Notes: generated by a model not told the origin, from the letters alone. Counted from the first letter of the stretch, positions 34,929-46,189 are shown. The stretch is DNA of 64,000 nucleotides from Papio anubis (GCF_008728515.1 NC_044977.1:2689501-2753500); one strand, 5' to 3'. Numbers and translations: made by a program.

Positions 34929-35551
34929 GGCCGGGAGTGGTGGCTTACGCCTGTAATCCCAGTACTTTGAAGGGCTGAGGCAGGCAGACCACTTGAGATC
35001 AGGAGTTCAAGACCAGCCTGGCCCTAACCTGGCCAACAAGGTGAAACCGCGGCTCCATTAAAAAAACAAAAATTGGCCGGGCGCGGTGGCTCACGCCTGT
35101 AATCCCAGCACTTTGGGAGGCCGAGGCGGGCAGATCACGAGGTCAGGAGATGGAGACCATCCTGGCGAACACGGTGAAACCCCGTCTCTACTAAAAATAC
35201 AAAAAAATAAGCCGGGCGCGGTGGCGGCGCCTGTGGTCCCAGCTCCTCGGGAGGCTGAGGCAGGAGAATGGCGGGAACCCGGGGGACGGAGCTTGCAGGG
35301 AGCCAAGATGGCGCCGCCCACTCCAGCCTGGGCCACAGAGCGAAACTCCATCTCAAAAAAAAAAAAAAAAATTAGCTGGGTGTGGTGGCACAAGCCTGTA
35401 GTCCCAGCTACTTGGGAGGCTGAGGCAGGAGAATCACTTGAACCTGGGAGGCAGAGGTTGGAGTGAGGTGAGATCCACCACTGCACTCCAGCCAGGACAA
35501 CAGAGCAAGACTCAGTCTCAAAAAAAAAAAAAAAAAAAAAGAAGATGGAAA
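34929..35551 (+). mobile_element. AluS-like interrupted by a younger AluY
   Basis: The outer Alu starts GGCCGGGAGTGGTGGCTTAC and resumes at about 35371 with AGCTGGGTGTGGTGGCAC, ending in an A-tail. The 10-bp target AGAAAATTCA is repeated perfectly at 34919-34928 and 35552-35561. The left monomer carries a small internal duplication (CTGGCCCTAACCTGGCC). Confidence 0.93.
35074..35369 (+). mobile_element. AluY, Old World monkey type, inside an older Alu
   Basis: Inserted in the A-rich linker of the outer Alu, after AAACAAAAATT. It carries GGGAGCCAAGATGGCGCCGC in the right monomer, as do the AluYs at 1467 and 63104. Its A-tail runs into the outer Alu right monomer at AATTAGCTGGG. The 126- and 131-codon frames on both strands here are Alu read-through. 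Confidence 0.94.
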
Positions 35552-35561
35552 AGAAAATTCA

Positions 35562-38060
35562 CTTTCGATAAAGCAATAAAACCTCTTACCTTCTCCCCAA
35601 CCCCAAAAAGGTGTAGTAATTTATGGAGTATTTCTCCTCTTTAACAGAAATGCAAATAATGGTAGCACTACTACTATAATAAACTAGATTACAAAACAAA
35701 TTTTCATCGCATATAGAATAGTGCAGGAATGATGCAACAGAGAGGCAAAGTCACGCCTTCTCTGCATTTTCATAGAGCATTGCTTAACCCTCTGATTGCT
35801 CTTAGAATGTGTCATGTTTTTCATTTTATGGCAATTATTGTGAGAGCTAATCTTTTACTATATGTATTAGCAACTGGAGTTAGGCAAGTATCTGAGCATA
35901 ATGTAGAAAAAAAATGTAAGAGTGTCTTCAGAATTAACCAGGAGAAGATAAGTGGTTATCCTTATCAAAACCTTAATCAAGGAGTATTATGTTCCTAGTA
36001 CATTATATCTTCAGTGCACAAAATAACAAGTGTTGTTCCTTAGTGCCCACACATAATTAGTTGTTTCCTTTTCTGATATGCCAAGCAAGGTGACTTAGCT
36101 TAAGGGGTCACCTTCCGTTCAAAAGCCGTCTTGGCTACATGTTTGCTAAAGCTATTAACTTATAACAAACAAAGGCTCTGCTTCTGTAGAAGTGTACAAA
36201 GCCTTGGAAAAGCTTTCAGTTTTGGACAGTCACAATTGACTTATTTGTAGAGGTATAAACATTCATCAAAGACCACCCATCTCTATCATAGCACAATGCC
36301 AGCCACTTTAATGGTTGTTAAATCTGTGTAGCAAGAATGTGATTAGCAGCTCTCGTGATAGCACTTCTTTATTGTTTGCCAAATATGTGCTCAGAATTAA
36401 ACAGGATGATAATTTAGATATGAGATTCTGATAAACAGGATGTGATTGAGGCACTTGTCACAGGAGAAAGTGTATAGCTATTTGACGAAAGCAAAAGTGG
36501 GGCCATATTTTTACAAATTTCAAGCACTACTTAATATATTTATGCCCCTTTAATTTTGCATTGGAAATGTCAGTCATTAATAGGAAATCCTTCACTCTTC
36601 CACAGTCAAACAACAAAAATACCTACGTTTACTTTCTTTTCTTCTTTCTCACTATCGTCACAATAGCGGAATTGACCTTTCCTCTCTCAAAGGCCAGCTT
36701 TTCTGCCACTACTCTTGATCTCATCTCCCCTAGTTTTGACAAAATTAGCCATCCTTAACTATCCCATCTAAAATATACCTTATTATAATTGTTTTCCTAG
36801 CCCTTATCAAACCTGGCACTACTTTTCTTAAATGTTCATATTTTTCCACCCATCTAGAATGAAGCTATATAGAGACAGATATCCTAGTTTGTATTATGTC
36901 ATCTGGTACATAATGTCTATCTGACACATTGCAGGTGTTAAAGTTTTGACTGAAAAACAAAAGACTATGGGAGATGGTACTGTGTTTAAAAATACTACAA
37001 ATTGGCTTACCAATGAATCCTAAGGTTATTGCCAGGAATTAATAAGTTAATGGGTATAAAATATTTAAAACAGCTCTATCAAAATAAGCTATAATTTTCT
37101 AGTAATAACACTATTTTCGTGAAAAAAATGAGCTAGACTTTAAGAAACTGGATATGAGGCAGCATTCTGGCAATTAATTTGAAAAAAAAAAAAAACTGTG
37201 ATCTATTATTGTCTCACTATATGACTTTGAAATGTGTAGCGCATACATGGGTTGGGCCAATGGATATCTTACTCCTTTTCAACTAAAAGAATCAGCAGCT
37301 TTGCAATTTGGGTCATTACAAAATGATAGCATTATTATGGCTAAATTCAATAACAAAGTAACAAAGCTTCCAAGAGGATCTGTGACATAAAATAGGCTTT
37401 TTAAAACAACCAATATTAGATACAATTTTCCAGATCTAAGGCCTAGTATATAACACACAGATGGGTGTGACTCCCTTCCCACTTGCAGGGAGCTCAGCAT
37501 CTGATGAGCCTGTTATTTAAACCAATAATCAGAACACAGTGTGATTGGTGCTAGCCTACGAGAGATGTGTGTTGGAGTTGCTGTTAAAATCCAGTGGAGG
37601 AAGAAATTAATTTAGCTTCAAAAGTCTGGAAAGGCATTATGTACAAGCCAGGAAAAGAGAGTGGGAATTTCCTAGATAAGTACAACAGTGACTGTTAATC
37701 CTAGGGAAGAGAATAAATAGATATATACAAAACTATGTGAGTACTTGGAATGTTTGAGAAATGGCAGTAGTCTAGAGCATACACTTTCGAAAGAGGAAAT
37801 AAAAAGAAGTGATAAGTGTAAAAGATAAGGCAGGAAAGTGAGTTTGGAAGGGGCATATCTATTTGAATCAGTCAAGAATCTGTATTAACTGTAACTTCTA
37901 GGAAAGGGAAAAAGAGCTCCACAAAACAAAAAACAACAACAACAAAAAACCTCTAGCCATCATGAACAGGTTTAAGGCTTGCAAAATTGAACGGAATGAT
38001 CTGCTGCAATGATAAATATGAAGTTTGAACTTTTTATTTTGTAGGAAGTACCAAAGATTT
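35562..38060. other. Unique DNA, 2.5 kb
   Basis: No young transposon. The stretch 36130-36480 has balanced, non-repetitive composition and could be constrained, which I infer from appearance only. A short CA-rich A-run lies at 37921-37950. Frames of 65-89 codons are unremarkable. Confidence 0.45.
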
Positions 38061-38068
38061 AAATGTGA

Positions 38069-38365
38069 GGCCAGGCACTGTGGCTCATGTCTGTCATCCT
38101 AGCACTGTGGAAGGCCGAGGTGCCGTGGAAGGCTGATCGCTTTGAGCTCAGGAGTTTGAGACCAGCCTGGCAACATGGCGAAAACCAGTTTGTACTAAAA
38201 ATACAAAAATTAGACAGGTGTGGTGGCACGTACCTGTAATCCCAGCTACTCAGCAGGCTGAGGCATAAGAATCGCTTGAATCCAAGAGGTGGAGGTTGTA
38301 GTGAGCTGTAATTGCGCCATTCCACTCCAGCCTGGGAGACACAGCAAGACTCTGTCTCAAAAATT
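38069..38365 (+). mobile_element. Old Alu whose tail became a microsatellite
   Basis: Starts GGCCAGGCACTGTGGCTCAT and is diverged. The usual A-tail is replaced by (GATA)n(CATA)n to about 38433, after which TAATGTGAGG repeats the AAATGTGAGG-like target before the Alu. Confidence 0.9.
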
Positions 38366-38433
38366 AGATAGATAGATAGATAGATAGATACATACATACA
38401 TACATACATACATACATACATAACATACATACA
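38366..38433. repeat. (GATA)n(CATA)n microsatellite
   Basis: About six GATA units followed by about ten CATA units, one with a deletion. The minus-strand frames rich in MYVC and IYLS (38059-38430, 38357-38611) are its translation. Confidence 0.93.
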
Positions 38434-38434
38434 T

Positions 38435-38914
38435 AATGTGAGGAGTTTCCAGGATGAATTTGAGAAAAGAGTTCAGGTAAATTGATGGTATAGTGAGAAG
38501 GGCTTGTCTATAGAAAAGTAAGAATAACCAGCTGAATAAAACGAAGTTAAGAAAAATAAAACAGGATAATCCACAAACTTGGGAGGGTCTTAAAATGTAG
38601 GTATTATACATGGAATATGATGTAGATGATAAGAGGGAATTGTTACCACTTTTGAGTGAAGAAGACTCAAGATGTGAAAAGTGCTTTAGGAAAACTACTA
38701 CTAAGTTTGTGGATGATTTGAAGGAGAGACTTGGAGTTGGTTGGAATCAGCTGTATCTGTCTGGGAATGTTGCGAAAGGGTAAGACCTTTCTGTAGGACA
38801 CTAGAATAATCATGCGTTACCTAGAGGTTCAAAGAAATATAAACATCAATGTTTTGTTCATTTGGTTCCAATTTGGAATGCTAACTATGCTTCATGTTTA
38901 GTAAATAGGTATTC
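38435..38914. other. Unique DNA
   Basis: No gene or repeat recognised. Confidence 0.4.
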
Positions 38915-39010
38915 ATAATTATTCTCATTTTATAGATGAGGAAATTGAGGGACTGAGAGTTTAAGGAACATGTCCATGCCACACAACTAGAAAGCAGTGC
39001 AGTTAATTCA
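38915..39010 (-). repeat. MIR SINE fragment, minus strand
   Basis: TCATTTTATAGATGAGGAAA, TTGAGGGACTGAGAG, then CACACAACTAGAAAG: the reverse complement of the MIR core and 5' tRNA-like part. Confidence 0.85.
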
Positions 39011-39724
39011 GTAAAGGTGAATAAGGTGACTTTTATACTGGTGTGCTAGTCATGCTTCAGATATACAGTGTTTCACATATGAAAGCATAGGTGAATACTT
39101 TTGTTTTGTCATTATAAATTCTGACATGATATATGTCTCTGCTTTCGACCAGGCAAAAATGGAGAGGCATATTTTAACATAAGATGCAAAAGCACGCTGT
39201 TAGGGCTGCCCTGTTTTAATCTTAATTTGAGGCTCCCCACAGTTTCCCTTTTGCTACAAGTATTATTTTGTCAGAAGCCAATGTCTGAACCTCCTTGCTG
39301 CTGAAAGACCCCTCAACAGTTGACTTCACTATCCCTTTCTTTCCAGCTAGTTATTGGAAGAATAATTGCATTACAGTCTCAGACTGACAAATGAATAAGA
39401 GTCCAATACCATTGTGAGTATCAATTTTTCTCCAACAATTACAAAACCAAACCAAAATAAAGATAGCTTTTATAAAAACTACAAACCTTATCGAAGAAAA
39501 AAAAAAATCACAGTCTTCCAGATTAAGGACTGTAGATCTGATATAGATCTGAACGTCACTTCATTTTAAACCATCAGCTTTGAAATTCTACTTCTTAGCT
39601 GCATTCCAATGGCTGGGAGCTGGGTCCTTGTCAACTACAAGGCAATGGAAAACAAGTGGGAGTGAAAGAGTCCTGAGAGTCTGTCGAAACCAACGAAATT
39701 AGGTACGAGTACAGTGTCTACTCT
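39011..39724. other. Unique DNA
   Basis: AT-rich, with an A-run at 39495-39508. No gene seen. Confidence 0.4.
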
Positions 39725-39945
39725 TATAAACTGCCTGGATTTGAATCTTAGCTCTGCCAGTTTTTAGCACCTGATCTTGGACAAATTATTTGAATACTCC
39801 ATGCCTCAGCTTCCTTAGCTCTAAAATGGGAATGATAAATATATTTACCTCATAGGATTGAAGTAAAGATAAAATGAGTTAATATATGTAAGCAGAATTA
39901 GAACAGTACCTACATATGCGTGAGCTCTGTAAGCTTTAGCTAAGG
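39725..39945 (+). repeat. MIR SINE, plus strand, nearly complete
   Basis: CTGCCTGGATTTGAATCTTA, CCATGCCTCAGCTTCCTTAG, CTCTAAAATGGGAATGATAA, CTCATAGGATTGAAG, GAACAGTACCTACATATG follow the MIR consensus order from the tRNA-like head to the 3' part. About 220 bp, one of the best-preserved MIR copies here. Confidence 0.9.
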
Positions 39946-40049
39946 ATGTGATTGTCCCCACTCAAAGAAGAACTTCTTGAAAGAGTGATCAATAATAGTT
40001 GTCTTCATTTTCTTTCCTCCTTTCTATCTTCAACCGACTTCAATTTGTT

Positions 40050-40300
40050 TACAATGACTACCAAGCCACTGGAATTGCTTTTTAAAAGATTATCAGTGAT
40101 ATTCATGTTTTCAATTCAAAAGTCATTTGTTGTTCTTTATATTACTTAATATCTCAGTGACATTCAATATTTTTAAGCACTGCTTTCTGATTAAAACATT
40201 TTGTTTCCTTGGCTTCCAGGAGATCACATTTTCCTGGTATCCATGTTATTCAGTGACTCATTCCTGCCACTTCTAATTCCTCCTTTACAATAAATAAACA
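40050..40300 (+). repeat. L2 LINE fragment, plus strand
   Basis: CAAGCCACTGGAATTGCTTT, CAGTGACATTCAATATTTTT, CCTTGGCTTCCAGGAGATCA and TTTTCCTGGTATCC follow L2 in order. Too diverged to code; the ORF at 39952-40149 is accidental. Confidence 0.65.
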
Positions 40301-42141
40301 TTTGAATGCCACAGAGCTATTAATGGATTGTAGATTCTTTTCACATATACTACCTTATTCCAGGTAATCTCGTAAAACTTTGTGACTTTAAATAGCATCT
40401 TTATATGAAGATTGAATTTATAATTTTGGTTCTGACAGCAGTTCAGACTTCTCTAGAGGCAGCCAGATTCATACTGAAATCATGCAATCACTTAAGTGAT
40501 ATCTCCACTTGCAAATATAATAGAAATCATGAACTTAAAATGTCCACAACAAAATACACCCAAGCTGCTATTGCAGATCTCCTCAAAAAGAAGAGTCACT
40601 TCATCTTCCTATGAATCAATTATTGTAGATTTTGTTACAACTTCTTTGGGATAAACACCAAAGAAAAAAATGTAATATGTATTTAGATTACTCTTGTGTT
40701 ACAAGTTTCTGTGAGTTAAAAAACCCTTGTTTTACTAATCTTGGCATCAACTGAAAATTCGGGAGATTTTATTACCAGAAGGAAGGAGAGAATGAATAAT
40801 AGAAGACAGCTGTTTCTGCAACAGAGGTGATTGATAAATATTCTGCTAAATAGAAGAAACTGATGTCTTCAGTTTAGAAAATAATGATTAAATTAATCAA
40901 AATTAACATGGCCCTGACTTTTATTTTATTTAAAAAGCTATATCAATAGTGTCAGATTTCTCATTGAGGCCATGGCACATATCAGAAATATTTCGCATCA
41001 TTGTAGTATTATAATGCTAGAAAATTCCCTATTTCTTACACAGAAATAGGAAAAGGAAAAGGCCAAAGCTACATCTGTTGATTGATTATATTAGTAATAG
41101 GTATAATGTATTTGTTGATACATTTTCAGATTAAAATATGCCAGAATCAAATGGCTAGAACTAATATTTCTATCTTACAGAATAACTACATAAAGAACAT
41201 GCTTGCTGTTTCTCCTCCATGACTTTGCAAAGCTACCCAGAGTCACGTCATCTCCATCTTCAGCTCCACAAGAAAACAAAAACAACAAAAACCATAGCAG
41301 CATCACTAGAAACCTTAATGTCTAGACTTGATTTTCAAGGTACAAATGCTCTGGATTTAGAACCAACTTCTTTTTCCTTACTTTAAATTAACTTGCTAAT
41401 GTACTTGACCCTGATATTTGTTCACTCAGACTGACGGTTTTTTATTTCTACATTTGGAGTTAAAAATATATATATAAATATAATAGAAGCAATAATAACC
41501 AATGTATCCAGTCTTAGGAGTCAGATACTAGTTTGGATTTAGCCTTGACTCGAGGCCCTTTGATTGACATTTCCATTGCTAGAGTTACTTCAAGTCATTT
41601 TAAGATCCAACTAAATTTTATTTTGCCTTAGCTGCAGGTTATCATTCTTGCAAGAATCATCTCATCCTGGCAGGATCTTGATTTAAGGCTTTACAATTTA
41701 GTGAGGCTCAAAGAGATTTTGCAAGGTCATAAACAGTGTAGGTTTGTTTGGTAATACAAAACCTGAAGATGAAATGCCAGCTCTTGAAAAGTCTGAGCAA
41801 TAGTTAGACATGTCACACACTATATTCTCATTTACAATCAGGATGACTTTTAAAGTGTCTGATTCACAGTTTTCTCTTATGATCTGATTTCGATATTTCT
41901 TTCAGGTATACACTTATAAAATTTTGTTTCTCCCCAACTCATTCACCTCTACGGAGGATGTCAGGAAAGATATTAGTATCAGTGAACATTCTGACAGTAC
42001 ACTCTGAAGGAATATTCATTTATCACATTTTTACTCAAAAAGATAAGTTTTCCTCCAGTGGAAAGTTGCTTTTAGTCCCATAAGTCACATATCATATGTG
42101 ACATAGAAACCACTATAGATACACAAGCATCTATGGATATT
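40301..42141. other. Unique DNA, 1.8 kb
   Basis: AT-rich, with a short (TA) run at 41467-41480. No gene or identified repeat. Confidence 0.4.
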
Positions 42142-42483
42142 CAGTTGACACTTGAACAACACAAGTTTGAAATGCACAGGTGCACTTATACATGGATTTT
42201 CTTTCACCCCTGCCATCCCTGAGAGAGCAAGACCAGCTCCCCCTCTCCTTCCTCCTCCGCCTTCTCAATGTGAAGACGATGAAGACGAAGACCTTTATAA
42301 TGATCCACTTCCACTTGTCAACAACAAGAGTCACACTGCAAAATACTTGAGGAGATTGATTCTGAGCAAAACATGAGTGACCATGGCCTGTGACACACCC
42401 CTCGGGAGATCCTGAGAATATGTTCCCAAAGTGGTTAGGACACAGCCTGGTTTCATATATTTTTGGGAGACATGAGACAACAA

Positions 42484-42549
42484 TCAAATACCTATAAGAT
42501 GTACATTGGTTCAGTATCAAATACATATAAGATGTACATTGGTTCGTGA
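42484..42549. repeat. 33-bp tandem duplication inside the LTR
   Basis: The unit TCAAATACCTATAAGATGTA plus CATTGGTTCAGTA is followed at once by a second copy differing at a few bases. The other two LTR copies have only one. Confidence 0.88.
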
Positions 42550-42892
42550 CAACTGAAAGCAGGCAGGGGCAGGATTGAGGGGAAGGTGGGTTCCAGGCTA
42601 GAGGTAAATTTTAAAATTTTCTGGTTGACAATTGGTTGAGTTTATCTAAAAATCTGCCACTAAAAATCTGGGATTAATAGAAAGGGAATGTTTAGGTTGA
42701 GATAGAAGATTGTGAAGACCAAGTTTCTTAAGTCTCATAGTGGCTGCTCTTAGAGACAATAGATGACAGATGTTCCCTGTTAAGACCTTTAAAATGTGCT
42801 GGACTATCAGTTAATCTCTTCATGATTGGGAAGGCCTGGAAGAAATAAGATCTCGCTATGTTAATAAAGATTCTTTACAGATGCAAATTCCA

Positions 42893-42934
42893 CCCTCTCG
42901 CCCACCCCCGCCCCCCCCCCCACACACACACACA
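42893..42934. repeat. Poly-C/(CA)n expansion inside the LTR
   Basis: C-rich run followed by CACACACACA at the place where copy 1 (around 12830) simply reads TCTCCCACAAAGGATGG. A copy-specific simple-repeat expansion. Confidence 0.9.
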
Positions 42935-43060
42935 AAGGATGGCTTTGCAGGGCCGTTTCAAAATATGGCAAAGAAACATGTTTTGGGGTAAAATATTTGG
43001 ACTTTTTTCTTTCTCTGCCATGTAATGTTATGCCAGAGTCAGGTTGAAAAGTTAGTCACA

Positions 43061-43371
43061 GGCCGGGCGCGGTGGCTCAAGCCTGTAATCCTAGCACTTT
43101 GGGAGGCCGAGACGGGCGGATCACGAGGTCAGGAGATCGAGACCATCCTGGCTAACACGGTGAAACCCCGTCTCTACTAAAAAAAAATACAAAAAACTAG
43201 CCGGGCGAGGTGGCGGGTGCCTGTAGTCCCAGCTACTCAGGAGGCTGAGGCAGGAGAATGGCGTAAACCCGGGAGGCGGAGCTTGCAGTGAGCTGAGATC
43301 CGGCCACTATGCTCCAGCCTGGGGGACAGAGCAAGACTCCGTCTCAAAAAAAAAAAAAAAAAAAAAAAAAA
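43061..43371 (+). mobile_element. AluY, Old World monkey type (YRa-like), inside the LTR
   Basis: Carries GAGCTGAGATCCGGCCACTA. The 14-bp target GAAAAGTTAGTCAC is repeated perfectly at 43046-43059 and 43372-43385. It is the innermost and latest member of the three-level nest. Confidence 0.95.
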
Positions 43372-43771
43372 GAAAAGTTAGTCACGATATATAGGGTTAA
43401 ACAAAACCCACCTGACAAGAATTTATGGTTTGTAGGACAAGACTCCTCAGATCCCTTAGATAGGAATTTGGGGAGAATAAGAAAAAAATCAGAGTTTAGT
43501 CATCACACTTAATGAGTAGTAAATATATTTTCTCTTCCTTATGTTTTTCTAATAACATTTTCCTTTCTCTAGCTTTCTTTACTGTGAGAATACAGTATAA
43601 AACGCATATAACATACAAAATATGTTTTGACTGCTTATGTTACCCATAGGGCTTCCAGTCAACAGTCAGCTCTTAGTAGTTAAGTCTTTTTTGGAGTCAA
43701 AAGTTATACACTAATTTTCAGCTGTGCAAGAAGTTGGTGACCCAACTCCCACACTTTTCAAGGGTCAATTG

Positions 43772-44334
43772 TATACATAGAAGCATCTATAGACATACAA
43801 TTAGATATTAGTAAAGAGAGTTTGTTCGAATGTTGTCATTCAATAATAATACGTTGTTAGTAAGATGGGTAATAAGTTATTTGATGTTAACGTTAGCAAA
43901 AGTTCTGAAGTTTAAAAATTTGAGAAGTGATATAAAGGGGAGAAAGAAGGCTAAAAAGGCATTTAGAAATCTCACTGAAATATATAATTGAGAGTATTCA
44001 CCTGGAAGTGTTATATGGGCTGACGCTTATAGACAACCACATTTTTTGCATGCATGTGGATATGTCACAACTGTTTTTGCTATAATTTCATGTTATGCAT
44101 CTGTGGAACCACGATGTCATCTTCCAATTTCAAGATGGATAATCTGGTATTTTAAGTTATTTTGTAAGTTATATCCATATTGAAGATTTAAGGACGGTTT
44201 AATTAAACTGTGTTGATATGTCATATAATACAAAAACAAGTTAATTGTACAGACATGCGTATGTAGGTTAAAGAGTTAATAAGCCATCACACTTCTCTTG
44301 CTGCTTAGCATTAGCAAGACAGCAGGGTGAAGAA
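43772..44334. other. Unique DNA containing one copy of a duplicated segment
   Basis: Mostly AT-rich. The stretch 43832-43954 is similar to 44933-45049 (listed separately). No gene seen. Confidence 0.5.
43832..43954 (+). repeat. Unassigned diverged repeat, copy A
   Basis: Shares the order GTCATTC, GATGGGTAATAAGT, GTTAGCAAAAGT, GGAGAAAGAAGGC with copy B at 44933-45049. I do not recognise the family. It is either an old local duplication or two copies of an unlisted interspersed repeat. Confidence 0.65.
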
Positions 44335-44540
44335 GGGCACACATTTGGAGGCAGGTTGAGTTTGACATCCAATCAGATCTAGAATTTGCACTTATCGCCA
44401 TCTTAGCCTGATTCCGTAAGCACTCTAGGCTGCAGATTCTTCATCTATTAAATCGGGATATTAAAACTTATCTCAGAAGATTATCGTAAAGATGAAATAA
44501 GTTAGCATATATGTAAATCACTAGGCACTTAATGGAAGTT
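44335..44540 (+). repeat. MIR SINE, plus strand
   Basis: GGAGGCAGGTTGAGTTTGAC, then GATTCTTCATCTATTAAATC, GGGATATTAAAACTTATCTC, GATGAAATAAGTTAGCATAT: diverged MIR in consensus order, cut by the target site of the next Alu. Confidence 0.78.
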
Positions 44541-44552
44541 CATAAATGCAGA

Positions 44553-44865
44553 TTTTTTTTTTTTTTTTTTTTTCTTTTTGAGACAATGTCTGTCTCTGTC
44601 ACCCAGGCTGGAGTGCAAAGGTATGACCTTGGCTCACTGCAACCTCTGCCTTCTGGGCTTAAGCAATCCTCCCACCTCAGCCTCCCAAGTAGCTGGAACC
44701 ACAGATACTCACCACCATGTCCAGCTGTTTTGCTTTTTGTTTTTTTGTAGAGACAGGTTTTCTCCATGTGGCTCAGGCTGGTATTAAACTTCTGGGCTCA
44801 AGCGATCCACTCACCTTGGCCTACCAAAATGTTGGGATTACAGGTGTGAGCCACCAGGCCCAGCA
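44553..44865 (-). mobile_element. AluS/J-like, minus strand
   Basis: Reverse T-tail then GAGACAATGTCTGTCTCTGTC through GAGCCACCAGGCCCAGCA. The 11-bp target ATAAATGCAGA is repeated perfectly at 44542-44552 and 44866-44876. Confidence 0.94.
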
Positions 44866-44876
44866 ATAAATGCAGA

Positions 44877-46180
44877 CATTTTTAAGTTTCTGATAAAGCT
44901 TGGTAATCTTGGAGGGTGTAGGTTAAGAGTAGTGTCATTCGATAAGGTATATGGTGATCACTAGTGGGATGAGTAACAAGTCATCTGTTACTAATGTTAG
45001 CAAAAGTACATAAATATGGAGAATTGTATAATGGAGAGAAAGAAGGCCATGAGCCCTGCCACACACACTTCACGATCAGGAGCCTGTGTGCCATTAAGAA
45101 ATAAGAGTTCTTGTTATTAAATTACAGGGCATATTGTTGAAGACATGTTGACTGAGTGTTAGCTCTTTTGCTCTAATTATTGCTTCATGATCACAAACTA
45201 TTTTGTAATATGTCCAGATATCTTACAAGTGTATATTTGGCTTTAAGGACAATCATGGGAAAACATGGTAGAAGCCACATAAGCTGTCTTTAATGCTGCT
45301 AAAAAAGCTCAGTGAACCCCTTCATTGTATGACTTAGACATTTTCTATGTTATTCTGTCATGCTGCTCAAAAACATTTTAGCGAAAAGTGTTCAATGAGA
45401 TCAGGCCTTCCTTTAAAATATAAGTCTTCTCTTAAATTTTTAGAACTGGAACCAAGCAATAAAAGTGCCCCAGAATCATCATATCTATGGAACAACAAAA
45501 TAGTAGAATTTGTGGGGCAGGAGGGAAGAGAAAGAAAGGAGATAATAGGCCTAGAGGAATAGCTAACAGATAGATGGTCCTGATGGTGTTTGATTCATTG
45601 TATCCAATTATTCCTGTGGTTCAGATTTATTCCCCAAATTTCTGAATCTCTTAAGAATACCCCATATGCTTACCCCCCAAGATGATTTTCTTGCATAGTC
45701 TAATTTGAATCAGATTCCTGTCTTGTGTTAACAGACACTTGTGTAGCAGAAGCAAGAAACATGCTTCTTACATGCCTTTCTGTCTACACACCTTTCTCCT
45801 AAGCAATCTGTTTTGCTCTATTACTTTAAGTCGTCTAGAGGAACCACATTTCAAGCCAAATGCTACTGAACAGCTTTGTTCCATATTCCTTCTGCTCCCT
45901 CAAAAATTCTCTTTGCCTGTACTACAATTTTAGACCAATACAGTTTGCCCATTCTCCTCAGCCAGAATCAGAAAGTTCCTCAATAGCTCCTTTTCTTTTT
46001 TTTTCTTTCTGAGATGAATAACATTTATTACAATTTTAAAAATCAAAACTAATGCAAAAATATCCATGATGAATAAAATACCACGTTTATAGACAGACAA
46101 GATTACTAGTATGCTCTGTGGAGTCATCCTTTTTGTTTGAGCCCCACTTTATCTCCTCTCTCTTTTCACCTATACTTATC
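44877..46180. other. Unique DNA with copy B of the unassigned repeat
   Basis: Contains 44933-45049 (listed separately). The remainder is AT-rich; small frames such as 45347-45562 show no domain. A T-rich patch lies at 45988-46008. Confidence 0.45.
44933..45049 (+). repeat. Unassigned diverged repeat, copy B
   Basis: Aligns along its length with 43832-43954, for example GATGAGTAACAAGTCATCTG against GATGGGTAATAAGTTATTTG, and AATGTTAGCAAAAGT against AACGTTAGCAAAAGT. A MIR and an Alu lie between the copies. Confidence 0.65.
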
Positions 46181-46189
46181 TTTTTAAAG

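Larger units (their letters stand above)
42316..43505 (-). mobile_element. Class I ERV LTR, copy 3 of the three-copy family, inside MER2
   Basis: Ends TGTCAACAACAAGAGTCACA (left) and CAGAGTTTAGTCATCA (right) on the plus strand. A perfect 4-bp target duplication CACT lies at 42312-42315 and 43506-43509, which joins the two MER2 halves seamlessly. Homologous to 20393-21154 and 12293-13427. It hosts an AluY (43061) and has local expansions: a 33-bp tandem duplication at 42484-42549 and a C/CA expansion at 42893-42934. Confidence 0.93.
42142..43771 (+). mobile_element. MER2-type (Tigger) DNA transposon, split by an LTR
   Basis: The left terminal inverted repeat CAGTTGACACTTGAACAACA pairs with the right end TTTTCAAGGGTCAATTG (43755-43771). 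Internal landmarks are GGTGCACTTATACATGGATT, GTGAAGACGATGAAGACG and TAGTTAAGTCTTTTTTGGAG. Pieces are 42142-42315 and 43506-43771, about 440 bp without the insertion. The right flank shows TA; the left is less clear. The acidic 74-codon frame at 42152-42376 is the CGAAGA-rich part of this transposon, not an exon. Confidence 0.88.

Noticed and set aside
35086..35486. Open frames of 126 (plus) and 131 codons (minus)
   Set aside because: They lie in the nested Alu pair and translate Alu sequence (HACNPSTLGGRGG-type and reverse). No host gene.
38059..38611. Frames rich in MYVC and IYLS repeats
   Set aside because: Translation of the GATA/CATA microsatellite and the adjacent Alu.
42152..42376. Frame with an acidic EDDEDEDLY run that looks like a coding exon
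   Set aside because: It is the CGAAGA-rich segment of the MER2/Tigger element and stops inside the inserted LTR.
12293..43505. The three related LTR copies considered as a segmental duplication
   Set aside because: Flanking sequences differ and each copy has its own 4-bp target duplication.
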